A program made the translations under genes and the position numbers. 64,000 bases of DNA from Theristus sp. LFF4_11 (Eukaryota > Nematoda > Chromadorea > Monhysterida > Xyalidae): positions 1 to 64,000 of the forward strand of contig JASANC010003012.1 in assembly GCA_030248135.1 (NCBI GenBank), written 5' to 3'. Under the pieces are notes generated by a model. That model was not told the origin of the DNA, made no database searches, and saw only the letters and a list, made by a program, of their open reading frames with translations. Below, one piece after another: positions 1 to 9,496 of this stretch; the first letter of the stretch is position 1; each line of letters opens with the position of its first letter.

Positions 1-168
1 ATTTAGCTGATTGTTCATTCTAACTGTGAAATCAATACAATCGAACTGTAAATCATGGGCAATCAGCTGATTGGGTGCTGCTTTTGAATAAGAGCTCAAT
101 GAATGGTCAATACGGCTCGACATAACCAATCAACATGTCAGATTAAAATGCTGAAGAGTGCACAAATG

Positions 169-360
169 TCACCCTCGTGGCCTGGTGGTAATGCGTTAGA
201 CTATTGTCTGTGCGCTCGGGAATCGAGACCCGCCGAGGGGTGTATAGGCACTTAATGACAGATAACTCGATGGGCGCCCTACTCAATGGGTTTTTGTACG
301 CTTCTCTGGGTTAGCTCTGACTAAAACCATCGCCTAAAACTTCCAACACCAACAACAAAA
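169..360 (+). mobile_element. tRNA-derived SINE, copy 1
   Basis: This copy has a tRNA-like head with a box A-like segment (TGGCCTGGTGG) and a box B-like segment (ATCGAGACCCG), a unique body, and a CAA-rich tail. It shares its whole length with the copies near 11.1, 36.7 and 47.6 kb. It lies upstream of exon 3 of array copy A, so it is probably intronic. The flanks ACAAATG and ACAAAATG resemble an imperfect target duplication. Confidence 0.8.
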
Positions 361-408
361 TGCTTCCCCGTTTGACCGTGTAAATCGAATTTCCACTTTG
401 AACCACAG

Positions 409-1954
409 AGCGCGACGCCATCTGTCACCACTTCTGGCAACTGGGCACGCACGAACGCCGCATGAACTATCTGCTGACGTGCGTCTCGTCATCGCCCGTG
501 AAGCAGCGCCGTATCAGCGACGACCAACGCAAACGCGAACGCGGCCAATCGTTCGTCTACCATCTGACGTGGCCGGTAAAAAGCAACAAGAAGAAACGCG
601 TCTGCGGTTCGTTCTTCAAGAACACGCTCAACGTCAGCAACAACATGATCCGGCTGGCCATGAAGGTTACCAGTGTGCAGTTATTGAAACGTGTCGGACA
701 AAAATGACCGCCACTTGTCACCAGAATTTCATTTTCGTTCACCACGAGTTCATCGCGTATTTTTGTTCACGTGAAACAATCAGGCAAATTGTAAGTCTTA
801 TAAATGTCCGTGACAAGCGCATATGACGGCATTTCGGTCCGACATGCTCAACTAAAAAGGCGATACATAATTGCAAACCAACAAGGAAACTGCTCACGAT
901 AACAGTTCACCAAAACCGATAACCGAGCGTGTGTATCTCATGTTTCTAGCACCGCGACGACAACAACCAATACGCGCACGTCGATCAACGCGGTCAAATT
1001 CGACACGAGCAAAAGTTGAGCGCCGAAAAGAAGGACGCCCTGCGCGCGCACATCGAGTCGTTCCCGTTTTTCGAGTCCTACTCGACGCGCGGCGAACCGC
1101 CACGACAGTTTCTGACGGACACGAATCTGACCGTCCGCGGGATGCATCGAATGTACGCTGATATTTACGAATTGTACAAACCGGAGCTCATGGTCACTTG
1201 GTGGGAATACAAACGTTTCTTCAACGAAGAGTACGAGCTTGAGTTTCTCAGAGAACCGGGCAAAGATCAGAAGCCGAGACGCCGATGCGGTCCGCAGCCA
1301 GATAATTCCGAGAAACCACCGAAGAAAACCGAATTACCGAAAAAGGCACGTCCGAAACCACGTAAACGTACTAATTCAAAGCAGCCGAGTGAGGGAAAGC
1401 ACGACAGTGACACACAGAAGCCAAGTAGTAGAAAGCGCAAAACGGCGAAACCCACTGAGCTGCCGACTCAGCAGCAAGTTGACATTTCCAATGGCGCGTT
1501 TGTTCAACGACCCACGCAGAACGACCACAGAATCGTACAGCAAACAGCGACTGCAACCACCAGTGTCTATCCCAACTGCACGTCGCTGATAAAGGTGCCG
1601 AATAACCGACCATCAGAACCGTCACCACCAAGTCGTCAGCCGCCCCCGCAGTTCCACCAGCAACTGCAACAACTGCAAAGTCAAGTGCCACCGTCGCAGC
1701 TGTATGTTTTGAGCGCTCCGATAGATCAGTACGCAGTTGGGTCGGTGACCAGTCGGGCCAGCCAAGTGGCGGCAGTCAGCAGGGGGGACGACAACAACGC
1801 AAACACTGCCGCGACAGCAGCAAATTTAATGGCACCTCCGCATGGCACATTCCAACCACAGCTTGCGAATTTTACCACCCATTTACCTCCGCATCACTTG
1901 CTGCCTGGCTTTCCACCGATCTCATCGCATAATATCAACAATGCCACTCTTTAA
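409..1954 (+). CDS. Array gene A (5' end outside window): transposase-like N-domain protein with Q/P-rich tail
   Basis: Two exons are visible, 409-665 and 950-1954; the first exons lie to the left of the window or are lost. The first visible exon starts after CCACAG with E-R-D-A-I-C-H-H-F-W and carries R-M-N-Y-L-L and R-V-C-G-S-F-F-K-N-T-L-N-V. The last exon starts H-R-D-D-N-N-Q-Y, contains R-A-H-I-E-S-F-P-F-F and an R-F-F-N-E-E-Y-E-L-E-F-L-R block, then a basic stretch and a Pro/Gln-rich tail. The tail ends differently from its paralogs and lacks a clear I-S-N-F-Q-S-M-M-S-P-N-F terminus. Cys/His content and basic patches suggest nucleic-acid binding; this is inference. A possible polyadenylation signal AATAAA lies at about 2030. 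Confidence 0.75.
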
Positions 1955-2261
1955 TCACGGAGAACTGAATTATTATTTATGCACTGTTTTCAGTACACTC
2001 TTATCCAGTGTTTTATTTAATCACTGCGAATAAAATGGAGTTTTTGTGTTGGTTTATATGTTCATGTCACGGGTTTCTCGCTTCGGACTGAAAAACGCTT
2101 CTAGCGGAAATAATGATTTTATTAGATACCACATTCTGATGAACAGCGTTCATGTGTGTAACTCAACTCATGCACATCGTATCGCACAAGAGAACATCGC
2201 AATGGAAAAAACGATGATTGGAAACGCAACACGAGCGCTCACCACAACGTATGCCAAAAGC

Positions 2262-2276
2262 CTGAAACATCAAGTT
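2262..2276 (+). promoter_or_regulatory. Shared upstream motif, gene B (CTGAAACATCAAGTT)
   Basis: This variant of the motif found upstream of every complete first exon in the array lies about 120 bp before the ATG of gene B. The core AACATCATGTT is an imperfect dyad with half-sites AACAT and ATGTT. Confidence 0.5.
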
Positions 2277-2395
2277 CATCCGCCTTACAACCACCCGCTG
2301 CCTGGGCTATAAGTAGAATAAGAACTGCGAACATTCAGCCGGTGAAGGCGGCTTCAACGAACGTTTTTAAAGGTTTTTGCAAAAAAAAGAACAAA

Positions 2396-5051
2396 ATGGC
2401 CGAATCCACGACATCGAATGACGACGGCAGCAGTACGACCATGGAGCATCACCGAAATGAGGAGACAATAACTGATGAACAACGGTAGATTGACTCGTGT
2501 CAACAGATTCTTATATGTGCCCTTCGCATAAAGATAACATTTGAAAACTCTGTATTCTCCAACCTATTTTGTAAGAATGAGTCACACGCATAATATAGCA
2601 AAGGGATACGCTTTTAAAAACGACATGATAATTAGTAGTTTTGTGTAATTTTGCACGTTTGACTGCATGGTGAGGTGAGGACACCCAACTCTGACCACGG
2701 ATAAACAAGTGTAAATTTTTTTTAAAACTCAAGGGACTCTTCCGAAAGCGGCGCAAACGATCGGGGATCATCTGCAATGGGCAATGGTGCAAACTATGAC
2801 GACGACGGTGATGATGAGGACGATGAAGACGAACAGCCGTTGAGCGAAATTGTGCAGTGTAAAATGGCAAACGAGCCCGAATCGAGTACCGTTGGAATCA
2901 TTGATACCAGCATTCCGGCTGCCCCGTTTTTTGGTGCGTGTTTGAAAGTTCGAAAAGCCATCAAAGTTAGCTAAATTTAATTTGATGCACCATTTTCATG
3001 TCGGGAACTCAAAAAAAACAACCCAATTGAATAAAGGTTCTGTGTATTTCGGCCTGGCCAACATCGGCTGCAAAAAAACAAAACATCTCACTTCATAATC
3101 CCTGTTAACAGTTGCCGGAGGCCGACCAAAACCACGGGTGATTTTGGACGCGGAACGCAAGCGAGCGATAAACACCGGACAGGCGTACTACAGCAGCAGA
3201 GGGAAACTGGTGCAGTCGAAGTTGACGCCAAAACGGCGCGAATGTCAGCATCCGGACGACAGTCGACGTTGCTGCGATTTCACCGAAGCTGGTAACGTTA
3301 ATTCTGTTTACCCTATACTGGTATAAAGTCGGTAAATCCGACAAGTTCTAATGGCAAATTAGTGTACGTTACTTACGACTTACTAAAAAGGTCTTACGTT
3401 GGAAAGAAATGCAGTGCACCCTCTTCATTTTGAGTCAGACAAAAAAATTACTTGTTGAACTAATTCTGGTACATTTGAGCGCAGACCGCGAGGCCATCTG
3501 TCGCCACTACTGGCAGCTCGGTTCGCATGAGAAACGAATGAACTATCTGTTGTCGTGTTGTTCCATCGAGCCGGTGAAACGAATCAGGCGAAAAGAGAAG
3601 CCGCCAAAGGGCGTGAAACCGGAGCCGAAAAAGTCGAAGAGCATCGCTTATTTTCTGACAAAGCCCGGCAACAGTCAGGCGAAGGCGAAGAAAGTCTGCT
3701 CGTCGTTTCTGAAGCAGACGCTGAACATCGCGCACGGCACCGTTGGTCAAGCGATGAAGGTTCTCCGTTTGAGTTTTTTTAACTTTTGAAAAAAAAGATC
3801 GTTGCTTGCGGCCTCGACAGATAGCCAGCCGCATACCGCAGTGCGCTTGGCTTGTTAGTGACACCAAGCAGGGCAGATGATCTACCCAAAGTCTTGAAAT
3901 CTGCTGCGACCAGCAGAAAATTTTTAATGCAACAGCAATCCCAACAGTCTTTCCTCTTTTTTCAGCACCTCGACAAAGCGACGCACAAATACGTTCCGCA
4001 GCCGAACAAGCAGCACATCCTGAACCGCAAGGACGACAATCTCACCGATCGCCAGATTGACGCGCTGCGCGCGCATATCGAGTCGTTTCCATTCCTCGTC
4101 TCCTATTCGCTGCGACCGGAGGAACGCCGCTCGCGGCAGTTTCTCGCCGATCCCGCACTGTCGATCACCGGCATGCATCGGCGCTACCAGGCGCTGCATG
4201 AGCTGAGTACGCCGGAGCTCGTCGTCTCGCAGAAAGCGTACGAGCGGTTTTTCTGTCGCGAGTACCGACTCGAGTTCCTCCGAGAGCCGGCCGAGGGCCA
4301 GCGGCCGCTGCGTACGAGTGATCCGGAGTGCGACGAGAATTACATTCCGCGGTCGTTTCACTCGATGCGCAAGAAGGCGGATCCGAGACGAAAGTCGAAG
4401 GATACGAGCGAGCCGCAGAAACAGCGGAGTAGCCAATCAGTCAAAAGTGACAGTCTTACGACAACAACGCACAGCGGCGAGTTCCTGTTGTCGCAGGTGC
4501 TACAGGACACCGGAATTCCATTCGCAGGCGTCGCTCAGCAGCCGCTGTCCACGCCGCCACCGCCAAAGAAACAGCGGCGTAAATCGAAAGCGTCCCAGCA
4601 ACCGAAACAACAACTGGATTCATCGCTACTTCCGCCGAGTACGTCCGCATTGTCTCAGACGGCTCATCAAGCAGCCCATCTGCCACCGCCACAACCTCAT
4701 CAACCACCACAACCACAACAACATCGACCACTTCATCAACCAACACATGCACAACTTCAACAGCAACCACAACCACAACAACAACAACTCTACGTCATGG
4801 GTATGCCGTTGGAGCCGTATCAGCCGGTGCGAACAGCTCCGATCGCGACGACAAGCAACTACGTCAACAATAACACTCAATCAGCGACGGTTTCATCCGC
4901 TGTTACAGTTGACCTGATGACTCAAAACACGTTCACCACACCGCCGAATCAGTCCATCTACCCTTCAGTGTCTCACGCGTCGTCCGCCATCCAACCGCAT
5001 CAGATCATTTCCAACTTTCAGTCCATGATGTCGCCGAATTTTCAGTTATAA
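2396..5051 (+). CDS. Array gene B: Cys/His, transposase-like N-domain, Q-rich tail (609 aa model)
   Basis: The exons are 2396-2484, 2734-2933, 3112-3291, 3485-3759 and 3966-5051; all phases join, giving 609 residues. The acidic N-terminus is split by an extra intron not seen in the other copies. Exon 3 encodes G-Q-A-Y-Y-S-S-R-G-K-L and the motif C-x-H-x6-C. Exon 4 encodes D-R-E-A-I-C-R-H-Y-W-Q-L-G-S and R-M-N-Y-L-L, then K-V-C-S-S-F-L-K-Q-T-L-N-I. The last exon has L-R-A-H-I-E-S-F-P-F-L, R-F-F-C-R-E-Y-R-L-E-F-L-R and S-D-P-E-C-D-E-N. The Gln-rich tail keeps L-L-S-Q-V-L-Q-D-T-G-I-P-F, L-Y-V-M-G-M-P-L-E-P-Y and a C-terminal I-S-N-F-Q-S-M-M-S-P-N-F-Q-L. It belongs with C and D to a subtype lacking the third cysteine. 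Function is unknown; DNA binding with a Gln-rich regulatory tail is inferred. Confidence 0.85.
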
Positions 5052-5763
5052 CCGAACTTGGTGGCGCCAGCAACTAATTTCGCAGGTTCTGGTGGTCACC
5101 GACATTGCAAGACGCAAAAAAAAATTCTTAAAAATTTATGCACGTAATTTGCAAGTTACCAACAACGCACTCAGTTATTTTGCACAGTTCAGTTAAAGTT
5201 TTCGTGATACTGTTTTGTCTTTGTTGCAGTCATATTTTATTGTCCTTTGTGGTCTCCTAAACTTCTGGCGAACCATTGGGTGGGTGTCTGTGCCATAAAG
5301 TCAACTGTTGACAATGCCTACCGCATTTTTCCAGCTAGACCAGAAAGTATGTGAAATCAACATTAGTAGCAAAGTAACGGTGAAGTTTTTGGCAACGACA
5401 AAATAATACTGTAAAAACGGACGAAACTTTCTGGATTGTAAGCTGCCAAATTGTAGTTTTTAAATCACGGTGTGTACATAAGTGCGCTCTCCTTTTTAGT
5501 GAACTTGTCTGTCAATTGAAACAGTATTTGTGGCGTGACCATGATAAATGTGAGAAGTATTTAAGAAAAACTTTGCAACGCTGGAAACACAAAAAATCAA
5601 CGTGTTAAGCTTCGCAGAATGACATTGGTAAGAAAGTTTCCTGTCTAAATTGCCCATAGTTGCCCAGTTAGGTTCAGAACCTTGAGCACGTGTCAACAAA
5701 CGATTTAACAGGTATCAACAGCAACTTCAAGGAAAGGACACGCAACACAAACGGACAGCACAC

Positions 5764-5778
5764 GTGGAACATCGTGTT
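5764..5778 (+). promoter_or_regulatory. Shared upstream motif, gene C, first copy (GTGGAACATCGTGTT)
   Basis: This is one of two copies of the array motif before gene C, separated by 21 bp from the second. It shows that the chimeric gene C kept the family's upstream region. Confidence 0.5.
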
Positions 5779-5799
5779 TACTTTAAACGCTCAACATGC

Positions 5800-5814
5800 G
5801 TGAAACATCGTGTT
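5800..5814 (+). promoter_or_regulatory. Shared upstream motif, gene C, second copy (GTGAAACATCGTGTT)
   Basis: This second copy before gene C lies about 190 bp upstream of its ATG and differs from the copy before gene G at one base. Confidence 0.55.
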
Positions 5815-6003
5815 GACCCATCATGCTTGCCATTATCGATGCGTGCCAGAACAGTTACAGCAAAAAAACATCGTTTTTGCTTGCGTTAACTAAAAAAAGC
5901 TGCCCCAAATCGCGCTCATCTCACATCCATTCCAAATTCGCTCCGGCATTCCCCATCGTTTTTCACCAAAATTTTTCACCACCGTTGAATAAAAGTCGAA
6001 GAT

Positions 6004-8783
6004 ATGGCGCCGAAGCCGAAGCGCGAACTCCAGCCGTCCGAACGCTGCACGATCGTGACATTGTACAAGCAGAAGCTGTCGATGCGCGCTATTGCACGCC
6101 AGCTAAACGTCTCCGTGAACGCCGTGCACAATGCGATCGCCATCTTCAACGAAACCGGCGGCTACGAGTCGCGACCGCGCAGTGGTCGACCGACAGTGAC
6201 GAGCTCGACGGACGATCGAGTGATCAGCCAACTCACGACCGCCGATCAGAGTCTTTCGGCGCCAACCATTCGGCGAACGCTGAAATCGCAACGCGACGTC
6301 TCGATGTCGATCTCGACGATTCGACGGCGTGTGCGGCGTGTACGAGCGGGACTGGCGCCGCCGGATGCGGACGGCGACGGGCAGTCGTCGAGGCTGCGAC
6401 CGCAGAAAGCCGCCTGTGCGCATGGACTCGACCAGCGCAAGTGCGCGCAGTTCACGGAGGACGGTACGGGAAGATTGACGAAAACACAGTTGCGATGTTC
6501 TGGGGAAATTGACAAAAAAAAACAGTGGCGGCCAAAAGTGTTGGAACGCTGCGCGCGTGTGACTGCTGTGTGTTGCGCGCGTGTTGCGTCAGCCGTACAA
6601 ACGCTATTATGATAATTTATGGGCAACGTTGGGTCGAAAAGTGTCCCATGAACCTAACGTTATCCATAAATTCTTATAATAGCGTTTGTAGGGCTGACGC
6701 AACACGTGCGCAATACACAGCACACGCGCGCGCAGCGTTCCAACACTCTTGGTAGCCATTGTAGTTGCATTGTTCTGGGGGAAATCGACAAAAAGTTGCA
6801 ATGTTCACCATGTTCACAATGCAAGTTTTTCCCCATGTTTACAAATTGTTATGTAACGTGTTTCCAGAACGAGAGGCACTTTGTCGACACTACTGGCAGC
6901 AGCTGAACTCAAATGAGCAACGACAGAACTACCTGCAGCAATGCGTCGTTCTGGAAGCGGTGAAAGACAAAGACACTAAAAAAGTCGACAAGTTGACGGA
7001 TGACTCGAAAAAATACCGCTACAGATCCGTTGCACCGCAGTATTGTCTCACTAAAATTGGTGCTGACGCAGAAAGTGATTCGAAACGAATCTGTCGGGAC
7101 TTTCTCAGTAGAACACTGAATGTGTCCGTTCAGGAGATTGACGAAATACTCAAGGTGCGGCTTCTGATTTTATTTTCCATCTCAACTAAACCTCTTCAAC
7201 CCAAAGTTTTACAGTGCACTGAAAAGTGAAGCGGCATTCAAGGAGCAGTATTTAGCGACAACGCGCACGTTAGCGTTCATGTAGCTGTGTTAAAATGTAG
7301 CTGAGCGGTGACCAAATAATGCTTCTTAGCTCATGGATGCCGCTTAATTGTAAACATTTTGACCGACTTCAGTTCTGACCACTGTGTTGATAACTGCATT
7401 TCACAACTTTGATCTGTTTTTTGCTATGACCTATTTTTTTAAACGTGTCCCACTGAAATGACGTCATGTGCCGCCAAACATGCGTTTGCCGTTCACAGCA
7501 AACCAGACTTTCCGTTTAGCCGATTTCTTCCCGTAAACAAATGGTGAATGTCGAATCATTCACACCAAACTGACATTTTAGTGCCTGTACTTTCACAAAC
7601 GGGCGTTTTCAAAGCAAATGACGTCATTTTATTCCGGACACGTTTGAATAAATCCACAATACTATAAAACTGTTTCCTCCAAACTCACGCTTACTAGAAG
7701 GCGGTCTGCTCAGTTGCTCCAGTATAGCGCAGACGTTTGTTCAATTATTATAGCAAGTGTTTCTTTCAGTTGCGCGACAAGCAAACGAACGAGCTGAAAC
7801 GCGACCGCCAAATCTTGCAAACGACCGACACCGATCTCAGCGACGACCAGATCACCGCCCTTCGCGGGCACATCGAGTCGTTCCCATTCTTCATGTCGTA
7901 CTCGCGACGGCCGGACGAAAAGTCGCGGCACTTCTTCCAGGACCCGAACTTGACGCCCGGCTCGATGCACAAGCAGTACGTCGAGCTGTACCAGCTGCTC
8001 TCGCCGGGGCTGATTGTGTCGCTGGTCGAGTACGAAACGTTCTTCTGGCGAGAGTACCGCATCGAGTTCCTGCGCGAGCCGAAACCGCACCAGCGGCCGC
8101 GACGCGCCTCCGATCCGGAGTGCGACGAAAACGAGGTGCCGATAATACCGATGACGAACATCGATCGCAACACGACGCTGGCCGAGCGAGAGGAGCGTCG
8201 ACGGCGAAAGCGAAAACAGAAGGAACCGTCGAAAATCAGCGCTAGCACGTTAGCGCAAGCGCTGGACGACGCTGGAATTGACAGTCCAGAGAAAACAGCG
8301 GCGAAACGAAAACGGCGAACGAAACCACCGCAGTTACTGCCGCCTTCGCTGCAGTATCATCAGCTGATCAACCGAGAGCAGAGTCGCCAAGGCGACGCCG
8401 TCTACTTCATGGGTGTGCCGACGGAGCCAGTCCGAACGACAACAACAATGCACAACACCAATCATCGGCAGTACCCGATCAGCGGCGAGTCATCATCATC
8501 ATCAACATCAATCAGGGTTGCATCATCAGCGCACCATCAGCAAATCGGCTCATCATGGCAAACCAACAGCAGACCGGCGGATCACTGTGCCAACGGCAAC
8601 AACACAGCCAGCGCGGCAGTTTCAGCGATCGGAGTTGAGGGGATCACGCTTGACTTGAGTAATCAGACGTCGTTTCAGCAACAATCTTCTCAGAACGTTT
8701 ATCCGTCGACGTCACATTCTGCTCAATCACATCAGATTATTTCCAACGTTCACACCATGATGTCACCGAGTTTTCATTTCTAA
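6004..8783 (+). CDS. Array gene C: Tc1-type helix-turn-helix fused to the array protein (586 aa model)
   Basis: The exons are 6004-6463, 6868-7154 and 7770-8783; phases join in frame, giving 586 residues. Residues 1 to about 113 resemble the bipartite DNA-binding region of Tc1/mariner transposases. They start M-A-P-K-P-K-R-E-L, contain two helix-turn-helix-like units and carry the linker S-R-P-R-S-G-R-P at 56-63. The same exon then runs into the array's Cys/His motif (C138, H140, C147; ending F-T-E-D-G) and uses the family's phase 1 donor. Exon 2 has the E-R-E-A-L-C-R-H-Y-W block. Exon 3 has L-R-G-H-I-E-S-F-P-F-F and F-F-W-R-E-Y-R-I-E-F-L-R, with a shorter, less Gln-rich tail ending S-N-V-H-T-M-M-S-P-S-F-H-F. 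The usual N-terminal exon is replaced. No DDE catalytic domain follows, so this is not a working transposase gene. Confidence 0.8.
6524..6764. mobile_element. Palindromic Tc1/mariner-like MITE in intron 1 of gene C
   Basis: Two inverted arms of roughly 90 bp begin CAGTGGCGGCCAAAAGTG on the left and end with an imperfect complement on the right. They contain GCG-rich tracts and a TACAAACGCTATTAT segment mirrored as ATAATAGCGTTTGTA. The termini resemble Tc1-type terminal repeats. The flanks share an imperfect direct repeat of about 30 bp (around 6489-6519 and 6763-6795), so the exact boundaries are uncertain. The element lies 60 bp after the captured helix-turn-helix exon. Confidence 0.6.
7229..7345. 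mobile_element. Palindromic GGGGCATTCATGAAG-type MITE, divergent copy
   Basis: The termini AAGCGGCATTC and GATGCCGCTT are inverted. The interior (AGCAGTATTTAGCGAC, TAGCTGTGTT) matches six other copies in the window. It lies in intron 2 of gene C. Confidence 0.6.
7432..7650 (-). mobile_element. CRE-bearing MITE, copy 1
   Basis: This element of about 220 bp has inverted ends around AAACGTGTCC and carries TGACGTCA near each terminus. Further copies are near 27.8, 36.3 and 53.3 kb. It lies in the last intron of gene C, about 120 bp before exon 3. TA flanks suggest a Tc1/mariner-type origin. Confidence 0.75.
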
Positions 8784-9496
8784 TCGACGGGTCGGTTTCC
8801 AGTGAATGTGGTGAATGATGCACTATACGGCCGTAATAACAACGTTCATTGAGACATTTGGAAACCGATCCACCCATATATGAATACGTCATACAATGTC
8901 TTGTCTACGCCACATCATAAAATATTGTATTCATGAACCTGCTAAACATTTTTTGTTGACGTGCTTTGTTGTGCGGATAAATCAACCTAGTGGTAGGATG
9001 GTTCTCTAAATTTCGGCTTTAGCAACATCATATGCAAAAGAGGGGTGGTCTCATCAGTGATGTGCCCCCCTCCTGAACTACTTGAATACGAAACTTGAGC
9101 AGAAAAAACTAACACACAGCACACGCCATTTATGTATTCACCGAATTTGGTCATAATGAGAAGCAGGAACTCAAACAAAAACACAGAATGCACGCATTAA
9201 TGCTAATCGTATCGTGCGGGATATCGCATATGGGTTCTCACTGTGGAAGCCAGCGTACGTCATACAAGTCAGCAAGGAAAAGAGCTGTGGAAAGGAAATG
9301 TCGTACAAGCTAGCAAACAAACGAGCTGAAAGTAACGTGAAACATCTGAAACGAAGCGTGTTTTACATCTTTTCGATACTATCCGGGCTGTGTTCTCTAT
9401 GTCCGTGTAAAGTCCATTTCGAGTGGATTACATTTCCAGAGAATATTGTAGCTTTGCCTTTGTGTGTACCGAATTTCAAACGAGAAACAACAAGAA
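8784..9496. other. Intergenic C-D
   Basis: This is the 3' flank of C and 5' flank of D. Apart from the partial upstream motif at 9337 I see no conserved coding or mobile sequence. Confidence 0.4.
9337..9346 (+). promoter_or_regulatory. Shared upstream motif, gene D (GTGAAACATC, partial)
   Basis: Only the left part of the motif is intact; TGAAACGAAG follows instead of ATGTT. It lies 150 bp before the ATG of gene D, in the expected position. Confidence 0.35.

Larger units (their letters stand above)
5052..6003. other. Intergenic B-C
   Basis: I see no gene here. The interval holds the 3' flank of gene B and, near its right end, the two upstream motifs of gene C. I do not recognise a mobile element. 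Confidence 0.5.
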
